Shown in pieces: positions 8,421 through 15,593 of a stretch of DNA of 34,534 nt (positions within the stretch are counted from its first letter, which is position 1; each line of letters starts with the position of its first letter). This DNA is from a virus, in the IMG/VR virus record IMGVR_UViG_3300030103_003552, positions 543 through 35,076 of that record; one strand, given 5' to 3'. The notes below the pieces were generated by a model. It was not told where the DNA came from. It searched no databases and saw nothing but the letters and a program-made list of their open reading frames with translations. The translations under genes were made by a program, and so were the position numbers.

Positions 8421-9746
8421 ATGTCACAACTAGCTTTATTTATCGATGCTCCAACTCTTTCAGAGGCAACAGCTGTTTATACTGATGCAGCTTTAACAGT
8501 TCTTGCTGTAGACGGATACTATTCAGATCAAGTTATAACACGACAACAATCGGGAGGGGTTTTGGGATCTTCAATAAATTGTCCTAATTGCTCGGGAAGC
8601 ACGCCATCACCACCTACGATATATAGTGTTATACAAAACGTAACTAATAATATAGTGGGGACATTAAATGTTGACTATACTTTATCAGGCACTGGTTATG
8701 ATGGCAATGACCCCGCAGGTTCTGTTACACAAACAGGTCAAGAAAATGACCCCTATAGTTTTAATATTGTAGCTTCACCAGTACAAGGAAAACAATTTAG
8801 TCCAACCGCTAAGTTTTCTGCAACAAATCCAGCGGGATCTATACCCGTTGGCGGGACGACAGTAACCAACACATTATCAGGAACTATAGAAATTATCCCT
8901 AGTACAGCCGCTACTATTAATTATAAATTAACAGCTTGTCAAGGTGAAAATGGAAATACACCTGCCTCAGGATACATCAATAGAACTTTTGCCAATAGAC
9001 CTGCAGACAATCAAAGATTTGTAGCTACAAACGTAGAGCCTGAAGAGTATTATTACTACGACCCTGCGTCACCGACGGTATCTTTTGTTCCTGCTGCGGA
9101 CTATTTAGATCAACCTGGAGGACGAAATTTAGTGTTGAATGAAATTGTTGGTGAAACGGGATGTCCTACGTTTAATGTTATAACAGGAAACATAGTTCAA
9201 CTAACTAAATGTAGCGATGGCTCTACAGACTATTACATGCAAGTGCCGTGGAATACACTATGGGCAACTAATAAAAGAGTTACGCCTGATTTAGGATCAA
9301 CCATATACACTATGGGTGGTATTTTACTTGCTAGTCAATTATCTGGTAAGCAAGAGCTTACAAATGTTTTACCAATTGACGTAAACGGTGTAGTTGAAGG
9401 ACAACCTGGTTTTTATAAAGAAATAGTTGGTTGCCCTGCTGAAACTTATTACATATTAAAACCATGTGATCCATCATTACAAACAGGTAATCAATATGGT
9501 GGCAAAAGAGTATCTACATTACCTACTAATGACCCTCTGTTTAGTGCAGGAGCACAGATAGGTAACTCAGGAAGTGTTTATAGGGGTGATGACGGAGTAT
9601 GTTATCAGTTAGATGGCAGCACTACAACTCCATCTCAATATATAACAAACACAACACCAGCAGTAGAGCCTCTTTTATTTTTAGGAAATGATTGTCAAGT
9701 ATGTAATCAAATAGGAAGCGGTTCTAGTTCTAGTTATGTGGTTTAA
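8421..9746 (+). CDS. tail-associated virion protein, possible fibre or adhesin
   Basis: A 441-residue protein with no signal peptide or membrane helix. The N-terminus (LALFIDAPTLSEATAVYTD, then GYYSDQVITRQQ) is a pattern I associate with tail proteins of flavobacterial phages. Cys residues occur in pairs and short clusters (CPNC at residues 54-57, CQVCNQ near the end), and three short repeats of the form C-x-DG/PS-x-YY occur in the second half. The composition is Thr/Ser/Gly/Asn-rich, typical of extended beta-structured tail parts. It starts 11 nt after the nozzle gene, so it belongs to the same operon. Receptor binding is inferred, not shown. Confidence 0.55.
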   Translation: MSQLALFIDAPTLSEATAVYTDAALTVLAVDGYYSDQVITRQQSGGVLGSSINCPNCSGSTPSPPTIYSVIQNVTNNIVGTLNVDYTLSGTGYDGNDPAGSVTQTGQENDPYSFNIVASPVQGKQFSPTAKFSATNPAGSIPVGGTTVTNTLSGTIEIIPSTAATINYKLTACQGENGNTPASGYINRTFANRPADNQRFVATNVEPEEYYYYDPASPTVSFVPAADYLDQPGGRNLVLNEIVGETGCPTFNVITGNIVQLTKCSDGSTDYYMQVPWNTLWATNKRVTPDLGSTIYTMGGILLASQLSGKQELTNVLPIDVNGVVEGQPGFYKEIVGCPAETYYILKPCDPSLQTGNQYGGKRVSTLPTNDPLFSAGAQIGNSGSVYRGDDGVCYQLDGSTTTPSQYITNTTPAVEPLLFLGNDCQVCNQIGSGSSSSYVV

Positions 9747-9753
9747 TATTTAT

Positions 9754-9761
9754 TATATTTG
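9754..9761 (+). promoter_or_regulatory. -7 promoter element before the glycosyltransferase gene
   Basis: TATATTTG matches TAnnTTTG and lies 19 nt before the ATG at 9781. The -33 side is poor (TTA at 9734-9736, spacer 17), so the promoter may be weak or depend on a phage factor. Confidence 0.5.
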
Positions 9762-9780
9762 ATAAATAAAATCAAATCTA

Positions 9781-11004
9781 ATGTATTCTATATTTGTTCA
9801 GATAGCTAGCTATCGTGATCCTGAATTAGTACCCACTCTACACAATCTATTACACAATGCTAAATACCCTGAACAGCTAACCATATGCGTAGCTCATCAG
9901 CATAACGCAGAGGATGAGTGGGATAACCTTAATGATTTTAAAAATGATTCAAGGTTTATAATAATAGACATACCTCACACAGAATCTCAAGGAACTTGTT
10001 GGGCTCGTCATCAAATACAAAGGCACTATACCAATCAAATGTTTACACTACATTTAGATTCACACCACCGGTTTATAAAAGACTGGGACGCTGAGTGTAT
10101 AGACATGTTTTTTTCTTTGAGAAAGAAGGGCGTAACAAGGCCACTTATTACTTCTTACTTGCCCTCCTATCTACCTGAGACAGAAAATGAGGACAAGGAA
10201 AATATGCCATGGAGCATGGTATTTGACAGGTTTACTCCTAAAGGAATGTTGTTTTTTAAGCCACACTATATGGAGGATAATGCGACTGAGCCAATACCAG
10301 CTAGGTTTTATTCAGGACATTTTGCGTTTACCATTGGTGAAATATGTAGAGAAGTCCCTCACGATCCTTATTTATATTTTCACGGTGAAGAAATTAGTAT
10401 AGCTGTAAGAGCCTATACTTGGGGTTATGATTTATTTCATCCACATAAGACAATAGCATGGCATGAATACACTAGGCAAGGCAGAGACAAGCATTGGGAT
10501 GATCACACAGAATGGAGCAAAAGAGATGAGTCTTCTCAAAATAGAGTTCGGACATTATTGCAAGTGGACAATCAGCAATGCACATCATGTGCAAAAAAGG
10601 CATTGAAAGGATATGACTTTGGACCTGTGCGTACTTTGGAACAATATGAGAGTTACGCTGGCATACGGTTTAAAAGCAGAACCGTACAGCAGTCTACCTT
10701 AGATAATAAACCCCCCGGTACAAATCAAGATCCTTATCTTAGTTTATTTAGATATAAGATACAGTTAAATAAAAATCAATTCTTACATGATGACTATTTA
10801 TTTGTTGCTGTAATATATGAGGATAAAAATGGAATACTTATAAACAGGGAAGACTTGCAAGAAAGAGAAGTAAACACTTGGAAATATAAAGACGCTATAG
10901 AAATTGACAGTGAGTTTATAGGTAAGACGCCACACAAATATATTGTATGGCCTTACAGTAAATCAAAGGGATGGGTAAATAGAATAGAATCTATCATATT
11001 GTAA
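9781..11004 (+). CDS. GT60-like (Skp1-type GlcNAc) protein glycosyltransferase
   Basis: A 407-residue cytosolic enzyme resembling the GlcNAc family (PF11397; CAZy GT60), whose characterised members transfer GlcNAc from UDP-GlcNAc to hydroxyproline or Ser/Thr in proteins. Visible features in order are an N-terminal IFVQIASYRDPELVPTL strand, GTCWARHQIQ at 71-80, the metal/nucleotide-binding DxH-type motif HLDSHHRF (D93, H95, with D101 and D103 after it), and FYSGHFAF. HGEEISIAVRAYTWGYDLFHP followed by WHEYTR completes the catalytic part. The VRTLEQYESYAGI segment near residue 280 is also usual in the family, and a small C-terminal beta domain follows. The gene has its own -7 element and stands beside a Thr-Pro-rich virion protein gene, a likely substrate. 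The actual sugar is unknown. Confidence 0.85.
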   Translation: MYSIFVQIASYRDPELVPTLHNLLHNAKYPEQLTICVAHQHNAEDEWDNLNDFKNDSRFIIIDIPHTESQGTCWARHQIQRHYTNQMFTLHLDSHHRFIKDWDAECIDMFFSLRKKGVTRPLITSYLPSYLPETENEDKENMPWSMVFDRFTPKGMLFFKPHYMEDNATEPIPARFYSGHFAFTIGEICREVPHDPYLYFHGEEISIAVRAYTWGYDLFHPHKTIAWHEYTRQGRDKHWDDHTEWSKRDESSQNRVRTLLQVDNQQCTSCAKKALKGYDFGPVRTLEQYESYAGIRFKSRTVQQSTLDNKPPGTNQDPYLSLFRYKIQLNKNQFLHDDYLFVAVIYEDKNGILINREDLQEREVNTWKYKDAIEIDSEFIGKTPHKYIVWPYSKSKGWVNRIESIIL

Positions 11005-11030
11005 GTGCATAAAATAAAATTGTAAATTTG
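10999..11030 (+). promoter_or_regulatory. Bacteroidetes-type promoter before the Thr-Pro protein gene
   Basis: TTG at 10999-11001, a 21-nt spacer and TAAATTTG at 11023-11030. The TTG overlaps the end of the glycosyltransferase gene. The ATG follows 17 nt after the -7 element. Confidence 0.7.
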
Positions 11031-11047
11031 TATTATAATTAAAAAGC

Positions 11048-11572
11048 ATGAGTTATTTAAGTTGTTCAGCCCAAGTTAGAACTGGTACCACATCACCAAT
11101 TGTAAACACGTATCAAGGAACCGATGGTGTAACCTATGCAATTGCTAATCAAGAGATTATAAATGTGCCCAATAATTTGGTTTTGACTGCTGGACTGACT
11201 CCATCAATTCAAAGCATTTGGCTTAGTGGCCCAGGGTTAGTTGTCGCAACAGGTGCTATTTTAGATTCATTAGGTAATGAGATAGTACGATTTTATCCAC
11301 AGAGTCTTATCCCCCCTGCCTCAAGCGTTAGTCCAACCACAGCTTTTTTTCCGCCAAACCCAACATCACCTCTAGTTAGTGGTGAGTATACCATACTAAC
11401 TTTCTTATTATATATAGAGGACAGTGAGGGTAGAACAAAAGGCGCGGGTCAAATATGTATAGGAGGCACGGAGATAACCCCTACACCAACGCCTACATTT
11501 GTTCCTACTTTAACTCCTACTCCTACTCCCATACCCCCAACGCCAACGCCTACAGCTACTCCTATAGTTTAG
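11048..11572 (+). CDS. virion protein with mucin-like Thr-Pro tail
   Basis: A 174-residue protein. Residues 1-140 are beta-type and include a Pro-rich loop (PPASSVSPTTAFFPPNPTS). Residues 141-174 form a Thr-Pro repeat tail with 13 Thr and 12 Pro among 34 residues, typical of extended O-glycosylated linkers. No signal peptide or membrane helix is visible, so the protein is probably a virion component assembled in the cytoplasm. It has its own full promoter and lies 43 bases downstream of the GT60-like gene, suggesting that the Thr-Pro tail is glycosylated. I do not recognise the N-terminal domain. The repetitive codons (CCT/CCA ACN) could make this end prone to length change. Confidence 0.6.
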   Translation: MSYLSCSAQVRTGTTSPIVNTYQGTDGVTYAIANQEIINVPNNLVLTAGLTPSIQSIWLSGPGLVVATGAILDSLGNEIVRFYPQSLIPPASSVSPTTAFFPPNPTSPLVSGEYTILTFLLYIEDSEGRTKGAGQICIGGTEITPTPTPTFVPTLTPTPTPIPPTPTPTATPIV

Positions 11573-11591
11573 GGCCAAAGTAAAAATATTG

Positions 11592-11599
11592 TATATTTG
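11592..11599 (+). promoter_or_regulatory. -7 promoter element
   Basis: TATATTTG matches TAnnTTTG, 21 nt before the TTG start at 11621. No clear TTG is seen at the -33 position (only TTTAG at 11568-11572). Confidence 0.5.
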
Positions 11600-11620
11600 T
11601 TTTAAATAAAAATTTTAAAG

Positions 11621-12442
11621 TTGGCACAAATACCATCATCACCTAACCCTGTCGCTACGCCACAAATGCCTACTGGTGATCTGTATACTCTTACTTATAG
11701 CAATAGTGTACAAGGTTGGCCATCGTTTTATTCATACAACCCTGATTATATGGTAGGTATGAATAACTACTTTTATACTTTTTCAGGCGGCAATATATAC
11801 AGACATAACACTAATGAAGCAAGAAATAATTTTTATGGTGTACAATATAACTGCTCAATAACAACTGTTATTAATGAAGCGCCCTTAGACAATAAATTAT
11901 TTAAAACTATAAGCTTAGAATCAGATTCACCTTGGAACACTAGCTTAAATACTGACATGAATAACCAAGCGTTTATAAACAACACATGGTTTGAGCTAAA
12001 AGAAGGGGCTTATTATGCGGCAGTCAAAAACACTTCACAAACTCCAGCGACACTCAGTGAGTTTGATCTAAGGTCTGTCAATGGTATAGGTAATACCACA
12101 GGCTTTACAATGACAAATCCTAGAGTCTTCACTTTTACTGTTGCAATCGATTCAATTATAAGTATAGGAGATTATTTGTATTATCTTAATGAGTTCACAA
12201 ACTCTCCCTCATTAGCGGGTGTAATTACAGCCAAAAATGCCACGTCAATTACAGTAGACAGCACAATACCTGGAGCAACTAATCCAACAACAAATACGCC
12301 TTTAATGATGGCGTTAAAGAATCTAATTGCAGAGTCACATGGAATACTTGGGCACTATTCAATAATGACTTTTGAAAATATAGGACCTGCTAGAGCGGAG
12401 CTCTTTGCAGTGCAAGCGCAAGTAATGAAAAGTGATCCTTAA
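11621..12442 (+). CDS. probable tail protein, conserved in Bacteroidetes phages
   Basis: A 273-residue protein that probably starts at TTG (MAQIPSSPNP): no ATG is available before the conserved part, and a promoter element precedes this codon. The core at about residues 30-75 has VQGWPSFYSYNPDYMVGMNN, then YFYTFSGGNIYRHN and RNNFYGVQY. I know this W-S/T...Y.P....N.FYTF.GG..Y.HN arrangement from tail proteins of Bacteroidetes phages. The second half is beta-rich with no obvious motif, and the protein ends in a helix-like AELFAVQAQVMK. Its exact place in the tail is not clear from the sequence. Confidence 0.6.
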   Translation: MAQIPSSPNPVATPQMPTGDLYTLTYSNSVQGWPSFYSYNPDYMVGMNNYFYTFSGGNIYRHNTNEARNNFYGVQYNCSITTVINEAPLDNKLFKTISLESDSPWNTSLNTDMNNQAFINNTWFELKEGAYYAAVKNTSQTPATLSEFDLRSVNGIGNTTGFTMTNPRVFTFTVAIDSIISIGDYLYYLNEFTNSPSLAGVITAKNATSITVDSTIPGATNPTTNTPLMMALKNLIAESHGILGHYSIMTFENIGPARAELFAVQAQVMKSDP

Positions 12443-12449
12443 AAATTAG

Positions 12450-12457
12450 TATCTTTG
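12450..12457 (+). promoter_or_regulatory. -7 promoter element directly before the GNAT gene
   Basis: TATCTTTG matches TAnnTTTG and ends only 7 nt before the ATG at 12465, so the transcript would have almost no leader. No TTG is seen 17-21 nt upstream. It would serve the acetyltransferase and the three internal virion protein genes behind it. Confidence 0.5.
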
Positions 12458-12464
12458 TTAGAGT

Positions 12465-12875
12465 ATGGAGTTTAATATACGTAAACTAAATTCTACTGAC
12501 TACGAAGACATACTAGTGAGTTGGTGGAATGACTGGGGATGGGAGCCTCCGGCAAAAGATTTTTTGCCAGATGACGGTGAAGGTGGTTTAATAGTATTAG
12601 ATAATAACATCCCTGTATGTGCAGGGTTTATATATATAACAAATTCAAAAGTAGCCTGGGTGGACTGGATTATATCAAATAAGAATTACGAAAATAAAAA
12701 GGCCAAGCACAGAGCTGTCAAATCTTTAGTTGACTCATTGACTCAAGCGTGCAAGGCAGGAGGAAGTAAATACGCCTATGCCTTAATAAAACATGATGGT
12801 TTGATTAATACGTATAAAGAATTAGGCTATATAAAAGCAGACAATTACTCACAAGAAATGATAAAAGTATTATAA
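12465..12875 (+). CDS. GNAT-like acyltransferase
   Basis: A 136-residue protein with the layout of a small GNAT domain: an N-terminal strand and helix (FNIRKLNSTDYEDILVSWW), paired strands (GGLIVLDNNIPVCAGFIYI and KVAWVDWIIS), a basic helix (KKAKHRAVKSLVDSLTQACK), and a C-terminal KELGYIKADNY. The usual acetyl-CoA loop (R/Q-x-x-G-x-G/A) is not evident, so substrate or activity may differ. Small acyltransferase-like genes are recurrent in phage virion modules, with unknown targets. It is followed after 1 nt by the first internal virion protein gene, so modification of a virion protein is possible, but this is inference. Confidence 0.6.
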   Translation: MEFNIRKLNSTDYEDILVSWWNDWGWEPPAKDFLPDDGEGGLIVLDNNIPVCAGFIYITNSKVAWVDWIISNKNYENKKAKHRAVKSLVDSLTQACKAGGSKYAYALIKHDGLINTYKELGYIKADNYSQEMIKVL

Positions 12876-12876
12876 T

Positions 12877-13638
12877 ATGGCAGCATTCACTACAATAGCA
12901 ACAGCCGCTGGTTTAGCTATATCTGCAGCGGGAACAACGGGCAGTTTTATACAAGCGGGTAAGCAGAGAAAAAGACAAGAAGAAGCAGAACGGCTCGGCA
13001 AAAAAGCTTTCGATGAATCGAAAGACACTATTAGTACCTTGTATGAAGGTGAAAGATCAATACAAAAAGAAAAGTACAATCTTGCTAGAGAGGCAGGGTT
13101 GTCGGGTTTAGGTCAAATTGTACAAGCTGGGCAAGAAGGCGAACAAAGAGGTGTTATTGCCACAGCTGGTAAAGCTAACATATTTAATCAGCAGCAGCAA
13201 GCAAGGACTAGAATTGCAATGGGAGAAGAGATGTCTGAAATTGAAAAAGCGCAGATTAGAGAAAAACAAAGAGTTCGTAATGCATTAGCTAATATTGGTC
13301 TACAAGAAGCAAGAGGTCAACAAATGATAGCTGCCGACGCAAGAGCCGCAAGACAAGCGGCTAATCAAGCGGGTGTAAGCGGCCTTATGTCTTTAGGCAC
13401 CCAAGCTATGAAGCTCCCAGGTCTTTATGGTAGTAGCACACCAGCAACAGGAGAAGCAGGTATGTTAGACTTCGTTTCTGATAAAGGTAATATGGATGCT
13501 TTAAGCGCTATTAGCGCTAGAGTAGGTGAAAATCCATCTTTCTCTGACATCTTTGGGCCAGTTAGCGCGCCCACTAATTTTGATCCTAATTCGGTGCAAG
13601 TCTTGGAGGAAGATCTTGATCCTATAGTAATAAATTAA
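12877..13638 (+). CDS. small internal virion (ejection) protein, T7 gp14-like
   Basis: A 253-residue protein. Residues 1-30 are hydrophobic and Ala/Gly-rich (TTIATAAGLAISAAGTTGSF), which could insert in a membrane. Residues 30-165 are a long charged, Gln/Ala/Arg-rich helical region (KQRKRQEEAERLGKKAF, RIAMGEEMSEIEKAQIREKQ), and the rest is less ordered. This profile and its place as first of three genes of rising size fit the small ejected pore protein of podoviruses. There is no sequence proof of homology. It starts 1 nt after the acetyltransferase gene and ends 3 nt before the next. Confidence 0.6.
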   Translation: MAAFTTIATAAGLAISAAGTTGSFIQAGKQRKRQEEAERLGKKAFDESKDTISTLYEGERSIQKEKYNLAREAGLSGLGQIVQAGQEGEQRGVIATAGKANIFNQQQQARTRIAMGEEMSEIEKAQIREKQRVRNALANIGLQEARGQQMIAADARAARQAANQAGVSGLMSLGTQAMKLPGLYGSSTPATGEAGMLDFVSDKGNMDALSAISARVGENPSFSDIFGPVSAPTNFDPNSVQVLEEDLDPIVIN

Positions 13639-13641
13639 GAT

Positions 13642-15591
13642 ATGGCACTAGGATTCGGATATGTAAGGGACGCAAAACCAATGCAAATAAATTGGGGTGA
13701 AGTTGGTCAAAAGATGACCGATGCTATCTCTTTGGAACTTACAGACAGACAGAACAGAAAAGACGATATAAATAAACAGCTTGATGCTTACGAAGAAAAT
13801 CTTTTAAATCAGCCACAAGGAACAAACGCTGAGGTAAACAGATTTATGGGAGACTTTACATCTGATGCAGGTGATGCCATGAGAAATGCTGAGCGGTTAT
13901 TAAAAAGCGGGCAATTGTCAGAGCGAGACTTCTACAAGTTTAGAGCCAACGCTAACCAAGGCACTACTCTTATGTTTACAGCTGCAAAAAAATTTAACGA
14001 GGGCTATGATGAGTCCATGCGTCGTTTTGCTGCAGGTGAAAGCCAAGCTAAAGAAAACTGGATGCGTCAACAGACTGAAGGTTTTTTAAACTTTGCCAAC
14101 AATGGAGCTTACATAAATCCCCTTACGGGCGAGGTCAATGTAGCTAGAAGAGATAAGGTAACAGGAGTTATATCTACCAAGCCAGGAGATTTTGCAAATG
14201 CATCAGAGCTTGTTCAGCAAGCTACAAGACAGTACAATAGTTTTGATTTGGACGGAGCTGTAAATAATGCAGTTAAAGGTTTAGCCGCAACCTTAATTCA
14301 AGAGAGTGACGGGCGAACTACTAAAGAATTTTTCTTAGCTTCTCAAGAGGGTAAGTTAGGCGATGCAGAGCAAAAGCTTCTTAACGATGCGAAAAAAAAT
14401 ATGGTTGCTTCTTTTACTGTTAATCCTGATAATGTATCAAGCATTTTAACGGGTAACATAGGCGTAGCTCCCAACGGTAGCACTTACGATTTCACGTATG
14501 ATGAAACAGAAGCTAAGAACAACCCCCACCTTATACTTGTTAACCCTGACGGCACAAATAATTTTAGTACTGCTCATGGTAAAGACCAACTATTAGCTGC
14601 ACAGAAATATGCAGAGTCTAGATTTGAAGCGTCGTTGGGTGGGGAAAGAAAAGATGAACAAGATCCAACTAAACAACAAAAAATAGTCAACCAACAAGCT
14701 CAAGATAGGATAGATCTAGCAAGAGAAAAATTTGAATTTGAAAAAACTAAAGTAGATCCTCCGTCAGTTGCTGAGAAAAAAGCTAAATCCTTGAGAGATA
14801 AGGAGATAGGTTATTTAAAAAGTATTGATAATGTTATTTCCGGAGACCAATCAACAGCGCAAGCATCTATCGATGCAATGATACAAGGGGCGAATGTTAT
14901 CTATGGAAAATCACCAGGTATTCCAAACATACTAAACGCCACACGTTCTGAGGACGGAAAAACTTTAACAGTAACTAGAATAGATAATGAGGATCGAATA
15001 ACATCTTCTCCATATGATATATCAAATCCTGAGAAAGCGGGGGAGGTCTTGGTTGAGTTATTTTTTCCTGATGTACAAGGTTCTTATGAACAATTATTAA
15101 CTGATTTTAATCAGACTGGTGGTTTTACAAAAAGTGTTGACGAAAAAGGATTACCTAATCCAAACTATAAGGGCGCATCTCAAGTCGGTAGAACACAAGC
15201 TAAGACTTCAATAACTGAAGATTTTAATACGGCAGAGGTTTTAGGAGAAAAAGCTGGTGATGAGAAGCCATTAAAAGAGGTGATAAAAAAAGTAACCGAG
15301 GACATGACATGGAAATTCGCAGATGGCCCGTTAAAAAGATCTAGTTCTATGGCAGACGGTATAGAAGAAGCGTTTAAAATATTAAAAGAAGATTTTCCTA
15401 ATTTAGACGTTAGAAGTAGGGCAACAACTTCTGGATTAGAACTCACTATACCAAGTATATTTGAGGGATCTTTATTGTTACCTAATAGTACTAGTGCTGA
15501 TGATAAAAGAAACTACATTGAAGCAGTTAAAGAAATTTTCAATTCAATAGCTAAAGGCACCCCATTTGATAAATCGCTATTTGAAAAATAA
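13642..15591 (+). CDS. middle-sized internal virion (ejection/cargo) protein
   Basis: A 649-residue, largely helical soluble protein without catalytic motifs that I recognise. The first 60 residues (ALGFGYVRDAKPMQINW, VGQKMTDAISLELTDRQNRK) are a style common in head cargo proteins. A Lys/Glu/Asp-rich helical stretch (DRIDLAREKFEFEKTKVDPP) lies near residue 360, and a more beta-type region follows. Lying between the small and the giant protein genes, it corresponds by position to T7 gp15 or crAss-like cargo proteins. It is probably packed in the capsid or portal channel and sent into the host. Confidence 0.55.
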   Translation: MALGFGYVRDAKPMQINWGEVGQKMTDAISLELTDRQNRKDDINKQLDAYEENLLNQPQGTNAEVNRFMGDFTSDAGDAMRNAERLLKSGQLSERDFYKFRANANQGTTLMFTAAKKFNEGYDESMRRFAAGESQAKENWMRQQTEGFLNFANNGAYINPLTGEVNVARRDKVTGVISTKPGDFANASELVQQATRQYNSFDLDGAVNNAVKGLAATLIQESDGRTTKEFFLASQEGKLGDAEQKLLNDAKKNMVASFTVNPDNVSSILTGNIGVAPNGSTYDFTYDETEAKNNPHLILVNPDGTNNFSTAHGKDQLLAAQKYAESRFEASLGGERKDEQDPTKQQKIVNQQAQDRIDLAREKFEFEKTKVDPPSVAEKKAKSLRDKEIGYLKSIDNVISGDQSTAQASIDAMIQGANVIYGKSPGIPNILNATRSEDGKTLTVTRIDNEDRITSSPYDISNPEKAGEVLVELFFPDVQGSYEQLLTDFNQTGGFTKSVDEKGLPNPNYKGASQVGRTQAKTSITEDFNTAEVLGEKAGDEKPLKEVIKKVTEDMTWKFADGPLKRSSSMADGIEEAFKILKEDFPNLDVRSRATTSGLELTIPSIFEGSLLLPNSTSADDKRNYIEAVKEIFNSIAKGTPFDKSLFEK

Positions 15592-15593
15592 TA

